Shown here piece by piece: positions 8,348-17,429 of a stretch of 64,000 nucleotides of DNA. The notes under the pieces are model-generated. The model was not told where the DNA came from. It saw only the letters and a list, made by a program, of their open reading frames with translations, and searched no databases. How positions within the stretch are numbered: position 1 is the stretch's first letter; each line of letters begins with the position of its first letter. Source of the DNA: Anaerosacchariphilus polymeriproducens (GTDB lineage: Bacteria > Bacillota > Clostridia > Lachnospirales > Lachnospiraceae). The stretch lies in NCBI RefSeq assembly GCF_003363435.1, contig NZ_QRCT01000014.1, positions 1 through 64,000 of the forward strand, in the 5' to 3' direction. The translations under genes were made by a program, and so were the position numbers.

Positions 8348-10144
8348 CTACCTCTTAAAATATTTTTTAATATTTTTTAAATCTTTCTCAGTACAATCTT
8401 TATACTTTTCTCTCCATACATTCTTTTCTTTGTCCGTCAAATTAACCCATCCTCTTAGTATATCTCCATATCCATTTTCATATATTTCCATATAAATCTT
8501 TAAATTAAATTTAGCATCATCTTTCTCTTTATTCTTATTATACAAATATTCCGCATAAGCAATCCTAGCTCTAGTCTCAACAGGATCTATTTTCGCTGCG
8601 GTAATGGATGCACCTCCTGTTTCTGAGTAAACAATAGTTGCTTTTATTCCGAGTGCTTTGTAGACATCACCTATGGATAATGTATTTTGTTTTTGTGATA
8701 TATCCGCGTTCCATTCTTCGGTTTCTTTATATAAAATTACTATATCATAAGCTACTCCTATTGCAAGTTGAGCAGATCCCGGAAGTGGAACTTTTTTTAA
8801 TAACCTTTTCTTTGCCTTCTCAATAATAGCCCCAACTATTTTGTCTTTAAAATAATTTTTAACTTCACTTTCAAAATCTTTCTTCTTCGATTGTAATTCT
8901 TTTATCATAGCTTGATTCAGTCTTTGCTGATGGTTTTCATCCCATGGCAGTACAACATAACTGACTTTACTCTTTTTATCTTTTTCGCTATTATAAAAAC
9001 TAACTTGATAATTATCTAAGTTTACACGTATGATAAGGCGATGAGTCGGATCGTAATTACTGTCTAGTGGATTTTTTGTACCTGAAATATTAGGCGCATA
9101 CAAACCAAGCCCGCTAAACAAACTATATCTGGAAATTTCGTCTATTAAATCAATTGTCTTATCGTTATATTTATTATAAGGATCCATTAAATTGTGACCA
9201 GCTTTCTCCATATTCATATCTAATCTGGCTTTCATAATCCCCGCAACAACATAATAAGCTTCTGTTAATTTATAATTACTCTGACCCTTTTCTTTATCAA
9301 ATTCGTAACAGCATTTTAGAATTTCCTCAATCTGTTTGGCATCTCCATTCTTTACAGCCGTCTCATATGCATCAATGATTTCGTTTATCTCTGCCTCACT
9401 TAAAGAAGATGGCGGGGTATGTAATAAATAATAAACTCTTTCTAGATTTACTTTATCATTAACGACCGCTGGTTGATAAATTTTCGTTGTCAGTTTCTTC
9501 TGTGTCGGGTCCGAGCAAGACTTAAAACTTTTTGCAGCTTCAGAATCAAGTGTATCTACTTCTTGAGAATAAGTATACAATGTATCATAAAAATCCATCA
9601 AAGCATCTTCTTGATCCTGGAATGCCTTTTCTATCATGAATGACTCCGAATCCAAATTAAAAGTAGAGTATTTTAGATTGCTGACATAACCCATAGTTAG
9701 TTCATCTTTCGCCTGCTTCCATTTCTTTCTCTCTTCATTCGTATCGTCACCACCTATAGAATGTAACTGACTTAATACTTTCGTTGTTGAAGATTCCTCC
9801 ATCGAAAGGGTTCCTCCCCCTTTTCTATCCTCTGAATAAAAGCTTTTACCTTCAAATTTCACAACATTTGGAAAATCATCACAACGGTTCAAACTGGTTC
9901 TGGCTTGTGACAGGTTATTTCCCAAAATACTCGTCATATCTTCCATAGAACTCACAGTCATTGCATAAAAATGTTCCCTATAAGTATTGATTGCATTGAT
10001 ACATGCCTCTTTACTTATACCCTTCCAGCAATTATTTAACCTGTCCGAAATTGAAATTAAATCTGCCTGTACTTCTTTTAATGTGGATACGGCTTTTTTA
10101 TATTCCTTATAAGTATCAGACAATGTATCAATTTTTACTTTCAT
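8348..10144 (-). CDS. LXG-domain type VII secretion effector, intact
   Basis: About 598 residues from the ATG at 10144, chosen because GGAGG lies 9 bases upstream; an earlier in-frame ATG at 10210 has no support. Residues 1-230 are a helical LXG/WXG-like targeting domain (VKIDTLSDTYKEYKKAV, NCWKGIS, then coiled-coil segments). Residues 240-598 form the tail that recurs in copies A and B. The tail has a hydrophobic segment (PLPGSAQLAIGVAYDIVILY) and a charged end (LTDKEKNVWREKYKDC) but no catalytic motif I recognise. The gene overlaps its small partner gene by 17 bases and is coupled to a lipoprotein gene. It is probably exported by a T7SSb machine encoded elsewhere. The toxic activity is unknown; membrane action is a guess. 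Confidence 0.8.
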   Translation of the reverse strand: MKVKIDTLSDTYKEYKKAVSTLKEVQADLISISDRLNNCWKGISKEACINAINTYREHFYAMTVSSMEDMTSILGNNLSQARTSLNRCDDFPNVVKFEGKSFYSEDRKGGGTLSMEESSTTKVLSQLHSIGGDDTNEERKKWKQAKDELTMGYVSNLKYSTFNLDSESFMIEKAFQDQEDALMDFYDTLYTYSQEVDTLDSEAAKSFKSCSDPTQKKLTTKIYQPAVVNDKVNLERVYYLLHTPPSSLSEAEINEIIDAYETAVKNGDAKQIEEILKCCYEFDKEKGQSNYKLTEAYYVVAGIMKARLDMNMEKAGHNLMDPYNKYNDKTIDLIDEISRYSLFSGLGLYAPNISGTKNPLDSNYDPTHRLIIRVNLDNYQVSFYNSEKDKKSKVSYVVLPWDENHQQRLNQAMIKELQSKKKDFESEVKNYFKDKIVGAIIEKAKKRLLKKVPLPGSAQLAIGVAYDIVILYKETEEWNADISQKQNTLSIGDVYKALGIKATIVYSETGGASITAAKIDPVETRARIAYAEYLYNKNKEKDDAKFNLKIYMEIYENGYGDILRGWVNLTDKEKNVWREKYKDCTEKDLKNIKKYFKR

Positions 10145-10469
10145 TTTCTTTTTCCTCCTGATGCATTTTTTTGTCTTCTGCCTCCAATGATACCAATGTC
10201 TGATTTTCAAGGTTCGAGATCTCTGTTGTTATTTTCATGATAACAGAAATTATTATGTTCGCAACATCATCTCTTACTTCTTTCACATTTTTTTCCAGAT
10301 CATTTTGATTTTTTGTAGTAAATGCGTTGTCACATAATCTAGCTACACTCGAAAGATCTGATTCAACTTCAGAATCTAAGTTTTTTAATTCATATAAATA
10401 TTTTAATGCTGTATTTAATCTTGTAATGTCATCCTTGCAATTAGCAATATCAACACATCTACACGCCAT
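10128..10469 (-). CDS. Small helical LXG-partner protein (Lap-like)
   Basis: A 113-residue, almost wholly helical, cysteine-containing protein with an acidic/basic tail rich in E and K. It sits between a WXG-like gene (11-base overlap) and the LXG effector (17-base overlap), the place where LXG operons carry small alpha-helical targeting partners (Lap/DUF5082-like). It would bind the LXG domain and help deliver it to the secretion channel. Assignment rests on position, size and predicted helicity; no diagnostic motif is visible. Ribosome site GGAGGCGG. Confidence 0.65.
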   Translation of the reverse strand: MACRCVDIANCKDDITRLNTALKYLYELKNLDSEVESDLSSVARLCDNAFTTKNQNDLEKNVKEVRDDVANIIISVIMKITTEISNLENQTLVSLEAEDKKMHQEEKENESKN

Positions 10470-10809
10470 TATTTGCCGCCTCCGTTTCTACGGCTACTTC
10501 ATCTAATAGTGAATCCATTGCTCCATCTACCTCTTTTATGTCCTGAAGTGTACCTGCTATTCCTGCCATTAAATTTTCAATTGCTTTTATATGATTACTT
10601 ATAGCATTTTCCTGCGATACAGATGCATTGAGAAATGATGTTCCCCCTTCACCTTTCCACGATTTTCCTAAATCTGCATTTTGTTTGTGCAATATATTGC
10701 TCATTGTAATTAACTTCAATCTAGTTCTTTCTAACTCCTGTAATTCCTTCTTAACTTCTGCGTCATCTATCTTTGTTTCCTTCGCAGAACCCATATTATT
10801 ATTCTCCAT
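10459..10809 (-). CDS. WXG100-like T7SS small partner protein
   Basis: A 116-residue helical-hairpin protein. The turn contains WKGEGG near residue 50, the W-x-G type signature of the ESAT-6/WXG100 fold, flanked by two long helices (LERTRLKLITMSNILHKQN and ISNHIKAIENLMAGIAGTLQ). First gene of the LXG operon, with AAGGAGAGAG before the ATG. It likely forms a targeting complex with the next small protein and the LXG effector. No YxxxD/E export tail is evident, so it may be a chaperone rather than a substrate. Confidence 0.75.
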   Translation of the reverse strand: MENNNMGSAKETKIDDAEVKKELQELERTRLKLITMSNILHKQNADLGKSWKGEGGTSFLNASVSQENAISNHIKAIENLMAGIAGTLQDIKEVDGAMDSLLDEVAVETEAANNGV

Positions 10810-10843
10810 AACTCTCTCTCCTTATTAACTTTTATATAAAAAT

Positions 10844-10867
10844 GCACAACTGTAAAAACAGCTGTGC
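10844..10867 (-). terminator. Terminator-like hairpin in the leader of the LXG operon
   Basis: On the minus strand GCACAGCTGT, TTTT loop, ACAGTTGTGC is followed by ATTTTTA. It lies about 85-110 bases downstream of the predicted start of transcription and only 35 bases before the first ATG, so it would act as an attenuator or a 5' stabilising hairpin rather than end another gene. Confidence 0.6.
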
Positions 10868-10955
10868 AAAGATTAATAACTTTATCGTTTAAATTCATAA
10901 TCAGTACGAAATACTAGATAAAATATAACTTTCCTTACACTCTTTCCCCAAAAGT

Positions 10956-10984
10956 ATTATAACAAAGTTTCTGATTCATTCCAA
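10956..10984 (-). promoter_or_regulatory. Sigma-A promoter of the LXG operon
   Basis: Minus strand TTGGAA (10979-10984), a 17-base spacer, and TATAAT (10956-10961). It gives a leader of about 140 bases before the WXG-like gene. The -10 is consensus and the -35 is weak. Confidence 0.65.
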
Positions 10985-11066
10985 GTATGAATCTTTCTAT
11001 TTTTACCCTGTATTGTCATACCATTCCATATTTTAAATTAACAAATCAAAAAATAAATACTATCTT

Positions 11067-11846
11067 TTAACGCGAAATCTTTTCTAACGCTTTCTGAAGA
11101 GACTCATTAAAGAAATACCAGTCATGTTGTCCTTCCCACTCTTCGTATGCAAAATCAAAATTAAGTTTTTCCATATCCTCTTTAAAACGCAGGTTAAATT
11201 CCCTAAACTCGTCTTTTGTTCCACATGTTGTGTAGATTGAAGGTTTTATATCCTTTTGATCCAGCCTCTTAGCCAGTTCCAAAATTTCATCCTCCGGAGT
11301 CCACTTCACATCAGAACCAAAGGCATAAAAAAAGTCATTGATCAATTCTTCACCATAAATTTTCTTTATTTCTTCTATATTATTACTACTCCTTAAGAAA
11401 TCCAAAAATTCTTTCAGATATAAACAAACAGGTGCAGACGCAAAACAAAAGCTATATTGTTCCGGTTTGGATAAAGCACACTTCAAAGCACCATATCCAC
11501 CCATAGAAATCCCCAGAACCATAGTATCTTCTCTATTGGAAGAAATATTGAACATATTTTTACAAATTTGGGGAAGTTCTTCCGTAACATAACTAAAATA
11601 CTTTAATCCATACTGCATATCCGTGTAAAAACTTCTGGCAACCTCAGGCATGATAAATACAATGTCATATTCATTAGCATAAACCGGAAGCATTGTATAA
11701 TCCACCAAATCCCCACTTCTACCACAACGCCCATGTAATAAATAAGCTACTTTGTAATTTCCTTCATGCATTTTCGAAGGTGCCACAACTGTAATTCCAG
11801 TCTCCATTTCAAGTAATTTTGAAAACATATTTCCTCGTAATATCAT
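11067..11846 (-). CDS. Esterase D-type alpha/beta-hydrolase
   Basis: A 259-residue putative esterase (PF00756, EstA/FrmB-like group). It has the LLHGRCG oxyanion loop, the nucleophile elbow GISMGGYG (Ser near residue 124), an acid in CGTKDEF and the histidine in GQHDWYFF close to the C-terminus, completing a Ser-Asp-His triad. There is no signal peptide, so it is cytoplasmic. The family includes S-formylglutathione hydrolases and acyl/feruloyl esterases; the substrate here is open. GGAG lies 9 bases before the ATG. The 5' leader contains a pair of overlapping inverted repeats. Confidence 0.85.
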   Translation of the reverse strand: MILRGNMFSKLLEMETGITVVAPSKMHEGNYKVAYLLHGRCGRSGDLVDYTMLPVYANEYDIVFIMPEVARSFYTDMQYGLKYFSYVTEELPQICKNMFNISSNREDTMVLGISMGGYGALKCALSKPEQYSFCFASAPVCLYLKEFLDFLRSSNNIEEIKKIYGEELINDFFYAFGSDVKWTPEDEILELAKRLDQKDIKPSIYTTCGTKDEFREFNLRFKEDMEKLNFDFAYEEWEGQHDWYFFNESLQKALEKISR

Positions 11847-11893
11847 TTAACTTAACTCCTTTTTTATTATTAATAATAATCATCATATCAAAA

Positions 11894-11951
11894 GCAAAGT
11901 TAAATAGATTCATCACTCCATGCAATTTTACTATTTAACTTTGCATGGAGT
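11894..11951 (-). promoter_or_regulatory. Two mutually exclusive hairpins in the esterase leader
   Basis: In the minus-strand transcript ACTCCATGCAA (11951-11941) can pair with TTGCATGGAGT (11925-11915). GCAAAGTTAAATAG (11944-11931) can pair with CTATTTAACTTTGC (11907-11894), which is followed by TTTTGAT. The two stems share four bases, so only one can form fully. The second resembles a weak terminator. This is the layout of an attenuator/anti-terminator, although a double DNA operator is also possible. Confidence 0.5.
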
Positions 11952-12091
11952 TACTACAATACAAAACTTCATTTTTTCTACCTCCTTTAATTTTCTATAC
12001 TCCTAATTTTATGTTAACCATAATTAATTAAGTTTTTCTTTTAATTCGCTTCTTTAATATACCATAGCTGTATAAAACTGTCAAAATATCA

Positions 12092-12161
12092 TCAATATGT
12101 TGAACAAGATTTCAAAAAGTACGAAAACTTTAACAGTATACCGAAAAATCCAACATATTGA
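12092..12161. promoter_or_regulatory. Inverted repeat upstream of the symporter gene
   Basis: TCAATATGTTG (12092-12102) and CAACATATTGA (12151-12161) form a perfect 11-base inverted repeat with 48 bases between. It lies 150-220 bases before the symporter start in an otherwise gene-free, AT-rich stretch (11952-12314). It could be a pair of regulator half-sites or an RNA stem. Confidence 0.4.
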
Positions 12162-12314
12162 CAAGCATTTTTATCATAAAATTGTAAAATCCAAAATCTA
12201 TACCCTTATACCCAAAAATCGTACCTTTCTTTTTCTATTTTACTATGATAATTTTTATAAACAGAAAGTATATAGAACCTTAATAAATTATAAACACAGA
12301 AAGAGGGGTAACTT

Positions 12315-13928
12315 ATGAATTCACTATTATTTACTGCAGTAACCTTTGTTGGTTTTACGGCACTAGTTGCTATCATCTCTTATCTCAAGACAAAAGATGA
12401 TAATTTAAGTACACAAGATGGCTATTATCTTGCCGGGCGTGGACTGACCGGAACCATAATTGCAGGTTCCCTATTAATGACGAACTTGTCAGCTGAACAG
12501 TTAGTTGGAAACAATGGGCAATCTTCAATTGTAGGTATGAGTCCTATGGGTTGGGAAGTAACATCTGCCATTGCTCTGGTATTTTTAGCTTTTGTACTAA
12601 TGCCAAAGTATTTAAAAACAGGTCTTACGACCGTTCCACAATTTTTTGAAGAACGTTACGACGCTACTGTAAGACGTCTTGTTTCCTTTATCGTACTAAT
12701 TTCTTATGTTTTAATTATGCTTCCAAACGTACTTTACGCTGGAGCATTAGTATTTGAGAAAATTTTCAATGTATCAGGAATTCTGGGAATAAGTCAATTT
12801 GCTTCTGTATTTATTATTTGTATTGTAATCGGTGTTGTTGGTTCTATTTATGCCATTTGTGGTGGTTTAAAAGCAGTAGCCTTGTCCGATACAATAAATG
12901 GTGTTGGTCTTATTCTTGGTGGTCTTTTAGTACCTATTTTAGGGTTGATTGCACTTGGGAATATGCAAAGTGACAATGGTGGATTTATTGAAGGAATTAA
13001 AGCATTTGTTTCTTTAAATCCTGAAATGATGAACTCACTTGATGAACCATTATCTCAAGCACCTCATTTACCATGGCCATTATTGTTAACTGGTTTATTA
13101 GTAAACAATTTATATTTTTGGACAACAAACCAGTCGATCATTCAAAGAACATTTGCTGCTAAGAATTTGAAAGAAGCTCAAAAAGGTGTTGTTTTTGCAG
13201 GATTTTTAAAAATTATGACTCCAATAATCGTTGTAGTTCCAGGAATCATTGCTTTTCATATGTATGGCGTAACAGGGGATGATGCATATCCTATGTTAGT
13301 TGCGGATGTTATGCCAAAATGGTTATTAGGATTTTTTGCAGCCGTTATGTTCGGTGCAATCCTTTCATCCTTTAACTCTATATTAAACTCGGCTTCAACT
13401 ATTTATGCATTAGATATCCACAGACCAATGTTTTCACCTGATGCAGAAGATAAACGTATGGTAAAAGTAGGACAGAATTTTGGAACAATTGTTGCTATCT
13501 TTTCTATGATTTTGGCTCCATTCATGTTATATATGGGAGGTATTACTACATTCGTAAACTCTTGCTTTGCAGCATTTAACACACCAATTTTTGTATGTCT
13601 GTTCTGTGGATTTTTCTGGAAACGGGTGCCTTCCATTGCACCAAAGATCATCATTCCGTTTCACGTAGTACTGTATACAATTTGTAATATTGTTCCATGC
13701 TTTAAACAACTTCACTATTTGTACTTCACAGCAGTACTATTTGTACTAGATATGATTCTTATGTATGTAATATCAAAAGTGAAACCAAGAGAAAGTGATT
13801 TCATCTTAAATGATTCTAAAGCTGTTGACTTGACACCGTGGAAACACGGAAAAGTATTCGCTATCATTACTTTACTTATTATGCTAATTGCTTATATCAT
13901 CTTTTCACCACTGTTCTTAGGAAAATAA
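12315..13928 (+). CDS. SSS-family sodium:solute symporter
   Basis: A 537-residue membrane protein of the SLC5/SSS family, near the YidK/SglT-like group: about 14 hydrophobic helices, the sodium-site region GYYLAGRGLTG at residues 36-46, MTNLSAEQLVG, FFEERYDATVRR, and NQSIIQRTFAAKNLKEAQKG in the central loop. It couples uptake of a sugar or similar organic solute to sodium. AGAGGGGTAACTT precedes the ATG. It stands alone between a divergent esterase and a downstream LysR gene, and a hairpin terminator follows it. The exact substrate is not readable; the closest known relatives act on sugars or polyols. Confidence 0.88.
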   Translation: MNSLLFTAVTFVGFTALVAIISYLKTKDDNLSTQDGYYLAGRGLTGTIIAGSLLMTNLSAEQLVGNNGQSSIVGMSPMGWEVTSAIALVFLAFVLMPKYLKTGLTTVPQFFEERYDATVRRLVSFIVLISYVLIMLPNVLYAGALVFEKIFNVSGILGISQFASVFIICIVIGVVGSIYAICGGLKAVALSDTINGVGLILGGLLVPILGLIALGNMQSDNGGFIEGIKAFVSLNPEMMNSLDEPLSQAPHLPWPLLLTGLLVNNLYFWTTNQSIIQRTFAAKNLKEAQKGVVFAGFLKIMTPIIVVVPGIIAFHMYGVTGDDAYPMLVADVMPKWLLGFFAAVMFGAILSSFNSILNSASTIYALDIHRPMFSPDAEDKRMVKVGQNFGTIVAIFSMILAPFMLYMGGITTFVNSCFAAFNTPIFVCLFCGFFWKRVPSIAPKIIIPFHVVLYTICNIVPCFKQLHYLYFTAVLFVLDMILMYVISKVKPRESDFILNDSKAVDLTPWKHGKVFAIITLLIMLIAYIIFSPLFLGK

Positions 13929-13943
13929 TTATACATAATCGGG

Positions 13944-13974
13944 TAGGCGGGAGTTTTTAATAAATTCCCGCCTA
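13944..13974 (+). terminator. Terminator after the symporter gene
   Basis: TAGGCGGGA (13944-13952) pairs perfectly with TCCCGCCTA (13966-13974) across a 13-base loop, starting 15 bases after the symporter stop. The U-tract is poor. Confidence 0.65.
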
Positions 13975-14143
13975 TTCACACCTCTATAGCCTTTCAATCA
14001 TCCTGTCTTTTACTAATAAGTCGATTTATTCCTTTCTCCCATTGATTACTTTGTTACACTTGCGGTATACTTTAAATCAAACAGTTATGATCATTGCAAT
14101 ACATAATATAAAATAATGTTATATTTAGAAAGAAGTGATTCAC

Positions 14144-15049
14144 TTGACATTACAACAATTAAAATATGTAGTAACCGTGGCGGAAAAAGGTACCATAAGT
14201 GAAGCCGCAAAATCTTTGTTTATTTCTCAGCCAAGCCTTACAAATTCCATTAAAGAATTGGAGCAGGAAATGAATATAAATATTTTTTCCCGCACAAATA
14301 AAGGTATCGTTATCTCAAATGAAGGAGATGAATTTTTAGGATATGCCAGACAGATTTTGGAGCAATCAGAACTTCTTGAAGATAAGTATAAGGTTAGTAA
14401 AAAGCATCGAAAAAGATTTTCTGTATCTACCCAGCATTATTCTTTTGCTGTCAATGCCTTCGTAGATGTCATCAAAATGTATGGCGAAGAACAGTATGAT
14501 TTTACTTTAAGAGAAACACAAACATTTGAAATCATTCAAGATGTCAGTTTATTGAAAAGTGAACTTGGAATTCTGTATACATGTAGTACAAATGAAGATA
14601 TCATCTTGAAAATGTTAAAGCAGAATGATCTTAAATTTCAAGAATTATTTGTTGCTAAACCACATGTATTCATCCGTTCCAGACATCCATTAGCTAAATT
14701 TGAGAACATCACATTAGAACAATTAAAGGACTATCCTTATCTCTCTTTTGAACAGGGAGATTACAACTCTTTTTACTATTCAGAAGAAATTTTAAGTTCT
14801 TTAGAACGTAACAAAAACATAAAGGTCAGAGACAGAGCGACTCTCTTTAATCTCGTCATTGGTTTAAACGGGTATACAATTAGTACCGGAGTAATCAGCA
14901 AGGAACTTAATGGAGAAGATATTATTGCCAAACCGTTAAAAGTTGACGAAACAATCCGAATCGGAGTAATTATACAGAAAAACCTGACACTCAGCAGATA
15001 TGGAATTGCCTATCTGGATGCCCTGAAAAGGCATATTCCTATAGCTTAA
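14144..15049 (+). CDS. LysR-family transcriptional regulator (possible metE regulator)
   Basis: About 301 residues. The N-terminal winged HTH reads TLQQLKYVVTVAEKGTISEA and SQPSLTNSIKELE, followed by a periplasmic-binding-like effector domain. The TTG at 14144 is preferred because AAGAAGTGAT just before it matches the end of 16S rRNA and the protein then begins TLQQL as LysR proteins usually do; a GTG at 14135 is the alternative. It sits 92 bases upstream of metE on the same strand, so it may control methionine synthesis as MetR does in other bacteria. That role is inferred from position only. Confidence 0.85.
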   Translation: MTLQQLKYVVTVAEKGTISEAAKSLFISQPSLTNSIKELEQEMNINIFSRTNKGIVISNEGDEFLGYARQILEQSELLEDKYKVSKKHRKRFSVSTQHYSFAVNAFVDVIKMYGEEQYDFTLRETQTFEIIQDVSLLKSELGILYTCSTNEDIILKMLKQNDLKFQELFVAKPHVFIRSRHPLAKFENITLEQLKDYPYLSFEQGDYNSFYYSEEILSSLERNKNIKVRDRATLFNLVIGLNGYTISTGVISKELNGEDIIAKPLKVDETIRIGVIIQKNLTLSRYGIAYLDALKRHIPIA

Positions 15050-15141
15050 AACTATGGCAAACTTCTATTTATTCGTATTATGCAATTCTTTTTTTACTAT
15101 TTATAATGAAATTAGAGTATAAAAAGGAGGCATAAGTATCT

Positions 15142-17412
15142 ATGCAAACAACATTTATCGGTTATCCCCGTATTGGCAAAATGCGTGAATTAAAATTTGC
15201 TGTTGAAAATTATTGGAAAAAAAATATAACAGAAAAAAGTTTAAGGGCTACAGCGCAAGACATTCGAATGGAACAATGGAAAGTCATGAAAAATCTAAGG
15301 GTGAGTTTAATTCCCAGTAACGATTTTTCGTTATATGATGGAATGTTAGATCTGTCTGTTATGCTAAATGCAATTCCTAAAAAATACAAAGACCTGCACT
15401 TGAGTGAACTTGATACCTATTTTGCGATGGCCAGAGGATATCAAGGTGACAAGGGAGACGTAGAAGCATTGGCTATGAAAAAATGGTTTAATACAAATTA
15501 TCATTATCTTGTTCCTGAATTATATGACGATACTGAAATAAAATTAAATACTACAAAATTATTTTCAGAATATCAGGAAGCCGTAAAGGCAGGAATCAAG
15601 ACACGACCTGTTATAATCGGACCTTATACCTTCCTTCAACTGGCATCCATAAAAGGAAACAAAACAAGAGAAGAATATGTCAATGAAATAATAACAGCAT
15701 TCTGTCAGTTGATTCACCAATGTGAAGAAAAAGGTATGGAATGGATTCAATTTGATGAGCCGTCTTTGGTGATGGATTTAGATAATGAATCCGTTCATTT
15801 ATTCCAAAGAATTTATGAAAAAGTCCTTATCGAAAAGTCAAACCTTAAAGTACTGTTACAAACATATTTTGGCGATATTCGAGATTGTTATAAAGAACTT
15901 ATCTCAATGCCATTTGATGGGATAGGAATTGATTTTATTGAGGGCAGGAAATCATTATCTCTCTTTGAACAATATGGATTCCCTGAAAACAAAACTTTAT
16001 TTGCAGGTGTTATTAATGGAAAAAATATCTGGAAATGTGATTATCCTAAAACTCTTACTTTGATTTGTGAACTGAAAAAATTTACAGATGACATTGTAAT
16101 CAGCACATCTTGCTCTTTACTTCATGTTCCCTACTCCATAAAAAGTGAAAATAAACTTGCTGACGATATCCTGGAACATTTTTCATTTGCAGAAGAGAAG
16201 TTATATGAATTACAAGAATTATCCCAACTTGCCGATCAAATAGACAGTATCGAGAATATAAACAAACAAGTGTGTTCAAATCAAAAGAGATTGAATGAGG
16301 ACGTACGAAAAAGAGTCTCACTCCTTAATGAAGATGACTTTAGTCGTAATCCGATTCGTGCAGAAAGACAAATTCTTCAAAGAAAAAAAATAGGAATTCC
16401 GCAGCTTGCCACCACAACTATAGGTTCTTTTCCACAAATAAAGGAAGTTAAGCAGATTCGAAAAAATTATAAAAAAGGTGATATTTCCCTGGCCGAATAT
16501 GAGGAAACTATCTTTAGCTTTATAAAGGATTGTATCAAAATACAGGAGGATATCGGTCTTGACATTTTGGTTCACGGCGAATATGAACGGAACGATATGG
16601 TAGAATTTTTTGGTGAAAACCTAGAAGGATATGCGTTCACTGACTTTGCATGGGTTCAATCATATGGCACCCGTTGTGTAAAACCTCCTATTATCTTCGG
16701 AGATATTAAGAGGGAAAAACCTATCACCGTAAAATATTCTGCATATGCTGACAAACTTACCAAAAAACCAGTAAAAGGAATGCTGACAGGACCTGTTACT
16801 ATCCTGAATTGGTCTTTTCCGAGAGAAGATATTACACTAAAAGAAATGGCTTTTCAAATAGGATTAGCAATTCGGGATGAAGTACTTGATTTAGAGGCAG
16901 CAGGAATTCAAATCATCCAAATTGACGAAGCCGCCCTAAGAGAAAAACTGCCGCTCAGAAAATCGGAGTGGCATAGCGAATACCTTGACTGGGCTATAAA
17001 TGCTTTTCGATTATGCCATAGCAAAGTGAAGGCCGAGACCCAAATCCATACACATATGTGTTACAGTGAATTTGATGATATTATAAAAGAAATTGATTGC
17101 ATGGATGCTGACGTTATTACTTTTGAAGCAGCCCGTTCTAAACTGATTATCTTGGATACTTTACAAGCAACTGCCTTTGAAACAGAAGTCGGCCCGGGTG
17201 TATATGATATTCACTCTCCCAGAATTCCTTCTGTTGATGAAATCACAAAAATTATCCGAAAAATGATTCAAAAAATAAATGTAGAAAAACTTTGGGTAAA
17301 TCCTGACTGCGGACTTAAAACACGAGGGTTAGAAGAGGCGGCTGCAAGCCTTAAAAATCTGGTTGAAGCAACGGAGATTGTTCGAAATGAATTGAATCAA
17401 AAAGATAGCTGA
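15142..17412 (+). CDS. metE: Cobalamin-independent methionine synthase
   Basis: A 756-residue enzyme that transfers the methyl group of 5-methyltetrahydrofolate (polyglutamate form) to homocysteine. The N-terminal barrel begins TTFIGYPRIGKMRELKFAVE. The C-terminal barrel begins near residue 415 (LATTTIGSFPQ) and holds the zinc ligands in THMCYSEF and in NPDCGLKTRG, plus the QIDEAALRE loop. Length is normal for the family. AAAAGGAGGCATAAGTATCT precedes the ATG. No SAM or T-box riboswitch is seen in the short leader, so control probably lies with the LysR protein upstream. Confidence 0.95.
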   Translation: MQTTFIGYPRIGKMRELKFAVENYWKKNITEKSLRATAQDIRMEQWKVMKNLRVSLIPSNDFSLYDGMLDLSVMLNAIPKKYKDLHLSELDTYFAMARGYQGDKGDVEALAMKKWFNTNYHYLVPELYDDTEIKLNTTKLFSEYQEAVKAGIKTRPVIIGPYTFLQLASIKGNKTREEYVNEIITAFCQLIHQCEEKGMEWIQFDEPSLVMDLDNESVHLFQRIYEKVLIEKSNLKVLLQTYFGDIRDCYKELISMPFDGIGIDFIEGRKSLSLFEQYGFPENKTLFAGVINGKNIWKCDYPKTLTLICELKKFTDDIVISTSCSLLHVPYSIKSENKLADDILEHFSFAEEKLYELQELSQLADQIDSIENINKQVCSNQKRLNEDVRKRVSLLNEDDFSRNPIRAERQILQRKKIGIPQLATTTIGSFPQIKEVKQIRKNYKKGDISLAEYEETIFSFIKDCIKIQEDIGLDILVHGEYERNDMVEFFGENLEGYAFTDFAWVQSYGTRCVKPPIIFGDIKREKPITVKYSAYADKLTKKPVKGMLTGPVTILNWSFPREDITLKEMAFQIGLAIRDEVLDLEAAGIQIIQIDEAALREKLPLRKSEWHSEYLDWAINAFRLCHSKVKAETQIHTHMCYSEFDDIIKEIDCMDADVITFEAARSKLIILDTLQATAFETEVGPGVYDIHSPRIPSVDEITKIIRKMIQKINVEKLWVNPDCGLKTRGLEEAAASLKNLVEATEIVRNELNQKDS

Positions 17413-17429
17413 GCCACCTTATGGAATCA

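Noticed and set aside
12097-12318. 73-residue open frame before the symporter gene
   Set aside because: No ribosome site, lysine/tyrosine-rich composition typical of AT-rich non-coding DNA, and it covers the inverted repeat and leader of the next gene.
15050-15141. Possible SAM or T-box riboswitch before metE
   Set aside because: The gap is only 92 bases, with no conserved riboswitch elements and no terminator.
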